DNA from: JAKGBX01 sp965366835
GTDB taxonomy: Bacteria; Pseudomonadota; Alphaproteobacteria; Rhodobacterales; Rhodobacteraceae
Length of the DNA stretch: 13,028 nucleotides
Assembly (NCBI GenBank): GCA_965366835.1
Contig: CBDUGF010000112.1
Coordinates: 1-13,028 of the forward strand
Reading direction: 5' to 3'
Shown: one piece after another, positions 1-7,111 of the stretch
How positions within the stretch are numbered: position 1 is the first letter of the stretch
How the letters are laid out: each line of letters starts with the position of its first letter
Notes under the pieces: model-generated
Told to the model about the DNA's origin: nothing
Databases searched by the model: none
The model's input: only the letters and a program-made list of their open reading frames with translations
Position numbers and translations under genes: made by a program

Positions 1-98
1 CTATACATCCGCGCCGCGAAGGCGTAGATGCGCGGGCTTGGCGGCTGGCAAACGATGGCGCGCCGCAGACCACGCAAGCGAAAGAGACGGGAACGGCT

Positions 99-2192
99 GT
101 GAAGAAGACCCTGGCAGAGGCGCTCGAAGCGCGCGGATACACCACTTTGACGGCGGTGCAGGAGGCGGTGACCGATCCCGGGATCACCGGGCGCGACCTG
201 CTGGTTTCGGCGCAGACCGGATCGGGCAAGACGGTCGGCTTCGGCATTGCGATTGCGCCGGGGCTTCTGGGCGAGAGCGATGTGTTTGACGCCGCCGCCG
301 CGCCGCTGGCGCTGGTAATCGCGCCGACCCGGGAACTGGCGTTGCAGGTCAAGCGCGAGCTGGCCTGGCTCTATGCCAATGCCGGGGCGGTCGTGGTCTC
401 GACCGTGGGCGGCATGGACATGCGCGACGAGCGCCGCGCACTGGCCCGTGGCGCGCATTTCGTCGTCGCCACGCCGGGACGGCTGCGCGATCACATCATG
501 CGCGGCTCGATCGACCTTGGCGGTCTGAAGGCGGTGGTGCTCGACGAGGCCGATGAAATGCTCGATCTGGGGTTTCGCGAGGATCTGGAATTCATCCTGG
601 AGAACGCGCCGGAGGAGCGCCAGACGCTGCTGTTTTCCGCCACCGTGCCTGCCGCCATCGCCCGGTTGGCCAAGAGCTATCAGAAAGATGCGGTGCGCAT
701 CGCCACCACCAGCGGCGCCAGCCAGCACGCCGATATCGACTATCGCGCGCTGCGGGTGGCGGCGCGCGATGGCGAAAACGCGATCATCAACGTGCTGCGC
801 TATTACGAGGCGCCCAACGCCATCGTATTCTGCAACACCCGGGCGATGGTCAACCGGCTGACCACGCGGCTGTCCAATCGCGGGTTTTCCGTAGTGGCCC
901 TTTCCGGCGAGCTGTCACAGAGCGAGCGCACCCATGCCTTGCAGGCGATGCGCGACGGGCGCGCCAGGGTTTGCGTGGCCACCGATGTGGCGGCGCGCGG
1001 CATCGACCTGCCCAATCTCGACCTGGTGATCCACGCCGAATTGCCGACCAACCAGGACACTTTGCTGCATCGCTCGGGGCGCACCGGGCGGGCCGGACGG
1101 CGCGGCGTCAGCGCGATGATCGTGCCGCCCGCGTCGCGCAAGAAGGCCGAGCGCCTGCTGGGCTGGGCCAAGCTGACGGCGGAATGGGACGATGCGCCCT
1201 CGGCGGAAGCGGTTTCGGCCCGGGATGAGGAGCGGATGCTGGCCAGCCCGGACTGGCTCGAGCCGGCCGAGGAGTCCGATCTGGGCACGGTGGCCAAGCT
1301 GGTCGGGGCGTTTTCCGCCGAGCAGATCGCCACCGCCTATCTCAGGCTCTATCGCGAGCGCCATTCCGCGCCCGAGGATCTGTCGGATGCCGGGGAGGCG
1401 GCCAAGCCGCGGGCGCCGTTCGGGCCGAGCGTGTGGTTTTCGCTGGCCGGGGGGGCGGCGGCGGGGGCCGAACCGCGCCGGGTCCTGCCGATGCTGTGCA
1501 AGCTGGGCAATGTGACGCGCGACGATGTCGGCGCGATAAGGATCCAGCAGGACGCGGCGCTGATCGAGCTGCGCGAGGCGGCGGTGGACGGGTTTCTGGC
1601 GGCGATCGGCCCGGCGATGGTGCTGGAAGGCGGCGCGGCGCTGACCCGGCTATCCTCGGCGCCGACCTTCGAGCGCGGCGCGCGCCCGGCCAGAGCGGCG
1701 GAGCCGAAGGACCGCGCCCCGAGGCAGGACAAGCCGGCCCCGAAGGAGACCGCCGCGCGGTTTGAAAAGCCCGCGGCGAAGGTGCAGGAGCCGCGCCCGA
1801 GTGCGCCAGGCAAACCCGCTGCGGCGGGCAAGGCCAGGGCACCGGGTTCGACACCGCCGGTCGACTGGAACGATGCCTCGGAGCCGAGGGCGAAGAAGCC
1901 CAAGCCCGGCGCCAGGCCGGCGCATAAGGGCAAGGCGAAACATGCCAAGGCCAGGCCCGGTGCGGCACCGGATGGCGAGGCCTGGACGGCGCGCAAATCG
2001 GCGGCGGCGAAGGCACGGCGCGCCGACAGTGCCGAGAGCCGCGCCAAGGGGCCGAAACCACCGGTGGGCAAGCCGTCGAGCAAGAAGAACCGGGCGCGCC
2101 TGTCGCTGGCGGGCAAGCCGGACGGATCGGGCCCGCCCGTGCGCAAGCCGCGCAGCAAGCCGCGAGGCAAGCCGGGCGGCGGCAAGCCCTGA
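99..2192 (+). CDS. DEAD-box ATP-dependent RNA helicase, DbpA/CsdA-like, with long basic tail
   Basis: This is a cytoplasmic RNA helicase that uses ATP to unwind or remodel structured RNA, probably in ribosome assembly or RNA decay. All core motifs are visible in 697 residues: the Q-motif region near 13-21, motif I AQTGSGKT (38-45), PTRELA (76-81), DEAD (149-152), SAT (180-182), ATDVAARGID (294-303) and HRSGRTGRAGR (324-334). Residues about 443-520 look like the DbpA RNA-binding domain, an RRM-like fold that in E. coli DbpA contacts 23S rRNA hairpin 92. From about 525 onward the protein is a low-complexity tail rich in Lys, Arg, Pro and Ala, probably disordered and RNA-binding. The GTG start at 99 is chosen because the frame is open to the window edge but has no ATG or other GTG upstream, and a purine-rich stretch (gagacggga) precedes it. 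The gene converges on ppk1. The helicase call is firm; the exact RNA target is unknown. Confidence 0.95.
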   Translation: MKKTLAEALEARGYTTLTAVQEAVTDPGITGRDLLVSAQTGSGKTVGFGIAIAPGLLGESDVFDAAAAPLALVIAPTRELALQVKRELAWLYANAGAVVVSTVGGMDMRDERRALARGAHFVVATPGRLRDHIMRGSIDLGGLKAVVLDEADEMLDLGFREDLEFILENAPEERQTLLFSATVPAAIARLAKSYQKDAVRIATTSGASQHADIDYRALRVAARDGENAIINVLRYYEAPNAIVFCNTRAMVNRLTTRLSNRGFSVVALSGELSQSERTHALQAMRDGRARVCVATDVAARGIDLPNLDLVIHAELPTNQDTLLHRSGRTGRAGRRGVSAMIVPPASRKKAERLLGWAKLTAEWDDAPSAEAVSARDEERMLASPDWLEPAEESDLGTVAKLVGAFSAEQIATAYLRLYRERHSAPEDLSDAGEAAKPRAPFGPSVWFSLAGGAAAGAEPRRVLPMLCKLGNVTRDDVGAIRIQQDAALIELREAAVDGFLAAIGPAMVLEGGAALTRLSSAPTFERGARPARAAEPKDRAPRQDKPAPKETAARFEKPAAKVQEPRPSAPGKPAAAGKARAPGSTPPVDWNDASEPRAKKPKPGARPAHKGKAKHAKARPGAAPDGEAWTARKSAAAKARRADSAESRAKGPKPPVGKPSSKKNRARLSLAGKPDGSGPPVRKPRSKPRGKPGGGKP

Positions 2193-2211
2193 GCCTGCCG
2201 CCCCGGCGGGC
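2193..2211. terminator. Hairpin between convergent helicase and ppk1 genes
   Basis: The 25-bp gap between the two stop codons is almost filled by a hairpin: gcctgccg (2193-2200), a 3-nt loop, and cggcgggc (2204-2211). That gives eight pairs including one G-T wobble. There is no T-tract on either side, so this would be a weak or Rho-assisted bidirectional terminator. The position supports the call more than the sequence does. Confidence 0.4.
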
Positions 2212-2217
2212 GCTGGG

Positions 2218-4776
2218 TCAGTCTTCGTCGTGGGTGAGATGCGGCACGTCGGCGGCGCCGGCCGAACCACGCCCCGAAAGCGACGGGTTTTCCATGAAGA
2301 AACGATGGCAGTTGAACGAGAACTCGCCCTCGGGGACCGAGGCGCGGGTGAAGCTGCCATCCGGCGCCATGACCCAGCTTTGCGCCTGGTCGGCCATGTT
2401 GGCGGCCATGATCTGATCGGTGATCTGGGCCTTCACGGTCGGATTGAGGATCTCGACCAGTGTTTCGACCCGGCGGTTGAGATTGCGGCCCATCCAGTCG
2501 GCCGAGGAGATGAACACCCGCGCCTTCTTGTGCGGCAGGCCCTTGCCGTTGCCGTAGCAGACGATGCGGGAATGTTCGAGAAACCGCCCGACGATGGATT
2601 TGACGCGGATATTCTCGGAGAGCCCCTTGATACCGGGGCGCAAGCCGCAGATGCCGCGGATCACCAGCGAGATTTTCACCCCCGCCGCGGAGGCGGCATA
2701 GAGCGCGTCGATCACCTCGCTGTCGATCAGCGAGTTCATCTTGGCCCAGATCTCGGCCGGGCGGCCGGCCTTGGCGTGGCCGATCTCGTCGCCGATCATC
2801 TCGATCAGCCTTGATTTCAGGTTGAGCGGCGAGATCGCCAGATTGTCGAGCACCTCGGGATGGGCATAGCCGGAGAGGTAATTGAACACCTTGGTGGCAT
2901 CGCGGCCGAGATCGGCGTCGCAGGTGAACAGTGACAGATCGGTATAGATGCGCGCCGTAATGGGATGGTAGTTGCCGGTGCCGAAATGGGTGTAGGTGAC
3001 CAGCTTGTCGCCCTCGCGGCGCACCACGGTGGAGATCTTGGCGTGGGTCTTGAGATCGAGAAAGCCATAGACCACGTGGGCGCCGGCGCGCTCGAGGCGG
3101 CGCGACTGGCGGATATTGGCGGCCTCGTCGAAGCGGGCCTTGAGCTCGATCAGCGCGGTGACGGATTTGCCCTCTTCCGCCGCCTCGCACAGCGCCGAGA
3201 CGATCGGGCTGTCGCGCGAGGTGCGATAGAGGGTCTGCTTGATCGCCACCACGTCGGGATCGTTGGCGGCCTGATGCAGGAAGCGCACCACCATGTCGAA
3301 GGTCTCGTAGGGGTGGTGCAGCAGCATGTCCTTCTGCTTGATTGCCGCGAACATGTCGCCGTCATGGTCCTGCACCCGCTCGGGGATGCGCGGGCTGAAC
3401 GGCGGCCAGAGCAGATCGGGGCGGTCATCGACCACCATCTCACTGAGATCGGACATGCCGATCAGCCCGTCGATCTCGACGATCTCCTCATCGGTGACAT
3501 GCAGCTCGTGCTTGATCATGTCGAGCAGGGATTTCGGCGCGTCGGCGGAGATTTTCATCCGCACGACCTCGCCGCGGCGGCGGCGCTTGAGCGCGGTTTC
3601 GAACTCGCGCACCAGGTCTTCGGCCTCTTCCTCGACCTCGAGATCGCTGTCGCGCAGGATGCGGAAGGCGCAATGGCCCTTGAGCGCGTAGCCCGGGAAC
3701 AGCGAGGTGATATGTTCGAGCAGCAGGTCTTCGAGCGGCAGGAAACGGTGCTCGCCCTCGGGCGCCGCCAGCGCGACGAAACGGTCGATCTGGTTCGGGA
3801 TCGGCAAGAGCGCCAGCAGCTTGCGCTTGTCGGCCTTGCGTTCGAGCTGAAGCGCCAGCGAAAAGCCGGTATTGGGGATGAACGGGAACGGGTGCGCCGG
3901 GTCGATCGCCAGCGGCGACAGCACCGGGAAGACCTGGGTGAGGAAGGTGTCGCGCAGATGGGCGCGGTCGTCCTCGGTCAGGGTGTCGCGGCTGCACAAT
4001 GATATGCCGACGCCCTGCAACTGCGAGCTCAGCGTGTCGAAGGCGTTCTGCTGCTGCGCCATCAGGCGGCGGGCCTCGGCATGGATCAGCACCAGCTGTT
4101 CGGCGGGGCTGAGCCCGTCGGCGGCGGGGGTGGTGACGCCTTCGCGGGCCAGCTCGCGCAGACCGGCGACGCGCACGGTATAGAATTCATCGAGGTTGGC
4201 GGCAGAGATCGACAGGAAGCGCAACCGCTCGAGCAGCGGCACGCGCGGGTTTTCGGCCTCTTCCAGAACGCGCCAGTTGAAGCTCAGCCAGGAAAGCTCG
4301 CGATTGAAGAAGCGGCCCGGGCTGGTGCGATCCAGATCCGGCAGATCGAGCGGTTCGGGAAACGGGGTTTCGAGAAAATTGGCGTTTGTCATGGGGGCCT
4401 TATGGGGCGGGTGTGTCAGGGGATCGGGCAAGCCGGGAGACGATTGTGCGCCGCTTGCCGGGGGATGTCCAGCCGGGGCGGGCGAGGCGACCGGGGCGAC
4501 CGGGCGCGATGATTTGGCCGGGCGGGACGCTTTGGCGGCGAGCGGCGGGGCCGCCGGGCTGGCCGGATCGGTCGCGCCAGTTCTGTCCGCCGGGCCGGTC
4601 CGGGCCGGCGCATCGGACTTGCCAGCCCTGCCGGTCGCATCGACCGGGCCGATGCCGTCTGCGGGCTCGGTTGCCTTCGCCTTGTCGGCGCGGCGCGGCG
4701 CTGGCGACGCGGCGGCGGAGCGGCGGCGCTTGGACGTGGTCGTCTTGGCGCGGGCGCGCTGATCGGGCCTGCGCAT
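2218..4776 (-). CDS. ppk1: Polyphosphate kinase 1 (RNA degradosome polyphosphate kinase family), N-terminally extended
   Basis: PPK1 reversibly transfers the gamma-phosphate of ATP onto a growing inorganic polyphosphate chain. The conserved protein begins MTNANFLETPF (ATG at 4392) and continues FFNRELSWLSFNWRVLEEA, the PPK1 N-terminal signature; from there it is 724 residues, normal for the family. The two phospholipase D-like catalytic histidines are present: H450 in KTHAKI and H607 in FLEHSRI (numbered from 4392). Their 157-residue spacing equals that of E. coli H435/H592. THFGTGNYHP and SSADWMGRN are also typical. I place the start at ATG 4776 because GGGGGAG sits 5 nt upstream, the frame is uninterrupted, and codons in the extra 128 residues have strongly GC-biased third positions. 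That extension is Arg/Lys-rich, then Ala/Pro-rich and probably disordered. The conservative alternative start is 4392, preceded only by TAAGG. Function is certain; the start is not. No exopolyphosphatase gene follows; the helicase converges instead. Confidence 0.93.
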   Translation of the reverse strand: MRRPDQRARAKTTTSKRRRSAAASPAPRRADKAKATEPADGIGPVDATGRAGKSDAPARTGPADRTGATDPASPAAPPLAAKASRPAKSSRPVAPVASPAPAGHPPASGAQSSPGLPDPLTHPPHKAPMTNANFLETPFPEPLDLPDLDRTSPGRFFNRELSWLSFNWRVLEEAENPRVPLLERLRFLSISAANLDEFYTVRVAGLRELAREGVTTPAADGLSPAEQLVLIHAEARRLMAQQQNAFDTLSSQLQGVGISLCSRDTLTEDDRAHLRDTFLTQVFPVLSPLAIDPAHPFPFIPNTGFSLALQLERKADKRKLLALLPIPNQIDRFVALAAPEGEHRFLPLEDLLLEHITSLFPGYALKGHCAFRILRDSDLEVEEEAEDLVREFETALKRRRRGEVVRMKISADAPKSLLDMIKHELHVTDEEIVEIDGLIGMSDLSEMVVDDRPDLLWPPFSPRIPERVQDHDGDMFAAIKQKDMLLHHPYETFDMVVRFLHQAANDPDVVAIKQTLYRTSRDSPIVSALCEAAEEGKSVTALIELKARFDEAANIRQSRRLERAGAHVVYGFLDLKTHAKISTVVRREGDKLVTYTHFGTGNYHPITARIYTDLSLFTCDADLGRDATKVFNYLSGYAHPEVLDNLAISPLNLKSRLIEMIGDEIGHAKAGRPAEIWAKMNSLIDSEVIDALYAASAAGVKISLVIRGICGLRPGIKGLSENIRVKSIVGRFLEHSRIVCYGNGKGLPHKKARVFISSADWMGRNLNRRVETLVEILNPTVKAQITDQIMAANMADQAQSWVMAPDGSFTRASVPEGEFSFNCHRFFMENPSLSGRGSAGAADVPHLTHDED

Positions 4777-4781
4777 CAGCA

Positions 4782-4788
4782 CTCCCCC
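4782..4788 (-). promoter_or_regulatory. Strong ribosome binding site favouring the long ppk1 start
   Basis: Read on the minus strand, GGGGGAG lies 5 nt before ATG 4776 (GCGGGGGAGTGCTGATG). This is a better Shine-Dalgarno match than the TAAGG before the shorter ATG at 4392, and it is the main reason for preferring the extended PPK1. Confidence 0.5.
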
Positions 4789-4872
4789 GCACAAGACCGG
4801 GCGCATCGCCCTGATCGGGACAGGGAATCGGGGCATCGAGCGATATCGTGGGACTGCATCGGCAAAGGCTCC

Positions 4873-4894
4873 TCTGTTTCAAACGGAGTCTAGC
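4873..4894 (+). repeat. 22-bp imperfect direct repeat, copy 1 (upstream of RTX-Hint gene)
   Basis: The sequence is tctg-ttt-caaacggagt-c-tagc. It matches the copy at 7001-7022 at 18 of 22 positions, with an identical 10-base core (caaacggagt) and identical outer tctg and tagc. Copy 1 can also fold into a 7-bp hairpin. The two copies enclose the RTX-Hint gene in the same orientation. They may be traces of an insertion, a shared regulatory site, or coincidence. Confidence 0.45.
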
Positions 4895-5126
4895 ATTGCG
4901 GCGGCGGGGGCGCCTTGCTGTCGATCAAGCCCTGGCGCAAGCGGATCGCCGGCGGTGTCGGCAAGTGCCGGGCCGGTCAAGCGGGATTTTGAGGCAGCCG
5001 CCCATCGCTCTTTGGCGCCGGGCGCCGGCAAAGGCCAAGCTGAAACTTCGGCCTGGCTTAACCGCATCGAAACGAGTTTGCGGCAAGACTGCATGCGGCG
5101 TTTGGCGAGGCGCCCGGCAACCGGCG

Positions 5127-5133
5127 AAGGAGG
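5127..5133 (+). promoter_or_regulatory. Ribosome binding site that fixes a TTG start for the RTX-Hint gene
   Basis: AAGGAGG is a full-consensus Shine-Dalgarno sequence, 5 nt before TTG 5139. The product from this TTG begins with ATINGSSGDDSLAG, the usual opening of Rhodobacterales RTX-Hint proteins. No ATG or GTG lies between this ribosome binding site and the first RTX repeat. Strong ribosome binding therefore probably compensates for the poor start codon. Confidence 0.8.
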
Positions 5134-5138
5134 GCGGC

Positions 5139-6965
5139 TTGGCGACGATCAACGGCAGCTCGGGCGATGATTCCCTGGCCGGCACGGAAAATGCGGATTC
5201 GATCTCGGGGCTGGCGGGCGATGATACCATCGGCGCGGGCCAGGGCGCGGATACGGTGCAGGGCGGCGACGGGGAGGATTGGCTCGATGGCGGGTCGGGC
5301 GACGATTCGCTTGTCGGCGGCGACGGCGACGACACGCTTTACGGTGGCGATGCGGGCGCGCGCACGGCGGATCGCGCGGTGTTTCGCTGGGACGATATCC
5401 CCGATCCCGACAATGGCGGGAACATCGACAGCGGCGACGAGATCGAATCGGGCAGTCAGACGGTCAACGGGGTCGTGGTCAGCTATGCGGTCACTCCGGA
5501 CATCGGCAAGTTCGAAGACGACACCCAGTATGTCAGCGGCATCGACGACGGCGCCGGGACGATCAACGACAACAGCGCGCTCGATCTCTATGACACCGGT
5601 GCGGCCGAGATCGAGTTTTCCGAGGCGGTCGAGAATGTCCATTTCCGGATCAACAATTTCGATGCCTATAACGAGCACCTGGTGATCCGCGCCTATGACG
5701 CCGACGGCAACCAGATATCGTTTGACGCCACGCTGGGATCGAATGTCGGGGCGGTCGATAACGATACGGTGCCAGGGGTCGACACGTTCGAGGGGCTGGG
5801 CGGGGAGTATCATGACCATCCTCCCCAGGGTTCGGTGCTGATCCAGATCCCCGGACCGGTGGCGCGGATCGAGATGGACTTCACCAGCGTCAACCAATGG
5901 ACGCTGACCATCACCGACATCTATTTCGACGATCCCGCGAGCGTGGTCACCGATCCGGCGGGCGATGACAGCCTGGAGGGGGGCGCCGGCGACGATCTGC
6001 TGATCGGCGGAGAAGGCGACGACCTGCTGAGCGGTGGCGCCGGCAACGACAGGTTCGAATATGAGCCCGGCGACGGCCATGACACCATCACCGATTTCAA
6101 CGCCGGCAATACCGGCACGCTGAACGGTGGCGACAGCACCAACAACGATTTCATCGATCTTTCGGGCCATTACCAGAGCCTGAGCGCGCTGCGCGCGGAT
6201 TTCCTCGATGACGGCATTCTGAACCAGTCCAACGCCACCGATCTCGACGGCAACGCGATCGACTGGAGCGGCAGGACGCAGTTTGGCGATGGATCGCTGA
6301 CCTTTCAGGACGCCGTGATCACCGATTTCAAGACCGAGAATACCGGCGTGACCTGCTTCACCGCGGGCACCCTGATCCGCACCCCGAGGGGCGAAGTGGC
6401 GATCGAGGACCTCCGGGTCGGCGATCTGGTCAGCACAATGGACAACGGGCCGCGGCCGATCGCCTGGATCGGGCGGCGGCAGGTCGGGCAGGGCGAACTC
6501 ATGCGCGATGAGCGGCTGTATCCGGTGCTCATCCCCGCCGGGCTTCTGGGGGCGCAGCGCGCGCTTTTGGTGTCGCGCCAGCACGGCATGCTGATCGGGC
6601 GTGACAGGCTGGTGCGGGCGGCGCATCTGGCGCGGGCGGTGCGCGGCGTGCGCATCGCGCGGGGCAAGCGCGGGGTGAGCTATGTCCATCTCGGCTTCGA
6701 GGCGCATCAGATCATCTTTGCCGAGGGCTGTGCGAGCGAAAGCTTCTATCCCGGGCCGATGGCGATGACCATGCTGACCGGGCGCGCGAGGGCGGAGCTG
6801 CTGCGGGCATTTCCCGATCTCGCAGCGGCGGCGCCGGCGCAGGGCCGGAGCCTGCAGGCAGCTTATGGCGACACGGCGCGGCGTTTCCTGAAGACCGAGC
6901 GGGCGCTGAGACGCTTGCTGCGCGCCGGGGCGGGCCAGGCGGGCGGGCTGTTGCAGCGCGCCTGA
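5139..6965 (+). CDS. RTX calcium-binding repeat protein with C-terminal Hint (Hedgehog/intein) domain
   Basis: This is a predicted exported, calcium-binding, self-processing protein of 608 residues from TTG 5139. Order of parts: an RTX block at about 5-70 with GGxGxD-type nonapeptides (GGDGEDWLD, GGSGDDSLV, GGDGDDTLY); an unrecognised acidic, probably all-beta domain at about 78-270; a second RTX block at about 275-310 (GGAGDDLLI, GGEGDDLLS, GGAGNDRFE); an acidic linker; then a Hint_2-like domain starting at C406 (CFTAGTLIRTP). The Hint part continues through the SRQHGML block with H482 and AEGCASESFYPG (528-539). Cys at the Hint N-terminus is the expected nucleophile for N-S acyl shift and cleavage after T405. 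The C-terminal His-Asn dyad of splicing inteins is absent, so splicing is unlikely. There is no N-terminal signal peptide, as in type I secretion substrates, but no transporter gene is nearby. The N-terminal part is strongly acidic and the last 200 residues are Arg-rich. The biological role is unknown. Confidence 0.9.
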   Translation: MATINGSSGDDSLAGTENADSISGLAGDDTIGAGQGADTVQGGDGEDWLDGGSGDDSLVGGDGDDTLYGGDAGARTADRAVFRWDDIPDPDNGGNIDSGDEIESGSQTVNGVVVSYAVTPDIGKFEDDTQYVSGIDDGAGTINDNSALDLYDTGAAEIEFSEAVENVHFRINNFDAYNEHLVIRAYDADGNQISFDATLGSNVGAVDNDTVPGVDTFEGLGGEYHDHPPQGSVLIQIPGPVARIEMDFTSVNQWTLTITDIYFDDPASVVTDPAGDDSLEGGAGDDLLIGGEGDDLLSGGAGNDRFEYEPGDGHDTITDFNAGNTGTLNGGDSTNNDFIDLSGHYQSLSALRADFLDDGILNQSNATDLDGNAIDWSGRTQFGDGSLTFQDAVITDFKTENTGVTCFTAGTLIRTPRGEVAIEDLRVGDLVSTMDNGPRPIAWIGRRQVGQGELMRDERLYPVLIPAGLLGAQRALLVSRQHGMLIGRDRLVRAAHLARAVRGVRIARGKRGVSYVHLGFEAHQIIFAEGCASESFYPGPMAMTMLTGRARAELLRAFPDLAAAAPAQGRSLQAAYGDTARRFLKTERALRRLLRAGAGQAGGLLQRA

Positions 6966-7000
6966 GGCGGGCGAGGCGGCGCTATCGGGCGGGTGGTTCA

Positions 7001-7022
7001 TCTGCAACAAACGGAGTGTAGC
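7001..7022 (+). repeat. 22-bp imperfect direct repeat, copy 2 (downstream of RTX-Hint gene)
   Basis: The sequence is tctg-caa-caaacggagt-g-tagc, the partner of the copy at 4873-4894. It starts 35 bp after the RTX-Hint stop codon. With copy 1 it brackets a segment of about 2.1 kb that contains only the RTX-Hint gene. Confidence 0.45.
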
Positions 7023-7038
7023 CGGGCGGAGGTCGGCG

Positions 7039-7080
7039 GGTTCTGTGCCGTGAAGCGGAGGCGTGCAGGCGGCAGGAACC
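7039..7080. terminator. Stem-loop between convergent RTX-Hint and hdaA genes
   Basis: ggttctgtgccg (7039-7050) pairs with cggcaggaacc (7070-7080). This makes about 11 pairs with one G-T wobble and one bulged base around a 19-nt loop. It lies in the 146-bp gap between two converging genes, where a bidirectional terminator is expected. No T-run follows on either strand. Confidence 0.4.
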
Positions 7081-7111
7081 GGCGCGGTCGTCTTGGGGCG
7101 GGCCTGGCCGA

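Larger units (their letters stand above)
4777..5138. other. Divergent non-coding spacer between ppk1 and the RTX-Hint gene
   Basis: This stretch of about 360 bp holds no convincing gene. It must contain the 5' regions of two divergent genes. I can see small hairpin-forming sequences: gggcg-cat-cgccc at 4800-4812 and ctctgtt-tca-aacggag around 4872-4888. The second overlaps a 22-bp sequence that recurs downstream of the RTX-Hint gene. A TTGAAA lies on the minus strand at 4877-4882, but no good -10 element follows at 16-18 nt. Around 5058, cttaaccgcat resembles a CtrA half-site (TTAACCAT), but no second half is present. I cannot assign either promoter with confidence. A plus-strand reading frame from 4848 runs in frame into the RTX-Hint gene, but its product in this stretch is Arg-rich and looks non-native. 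Confidence 0.6.

Noticed and set aside
1..27. Possible C-terminal tail of an upstream gene (codons reading LYIRAAKA then TAG)
   Set aside because: Nine codons are too few to recognise anything. The next 70 bases up to the helicase start hold only a purine-rich ribosome binding region.
1349..3190. Long minus-strand open frame across the helicase 3' part and ppk1
   Set aside because: It is antisense or out of frame to two well-supported genes. Its product is Arg/Pro/Ala-rich without motifs, a normal by-product of high-GC coding DNA.
5050..5075. cttaaccgcat as a CtrA regulator site upstream of the RTX-Hint gene
   Set aside because: Only one imperfect half-site is present; the second TTAA at the required spacing is missing.
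5150..6060. Repeated ggcgacgat/ggcggc units considered as a CRISPR-like or tandem DNA repeat
   Set aside because: The units are codons for GGxGxD RTX nonapeptides; spacing is 27 bp in frame with no spacers.
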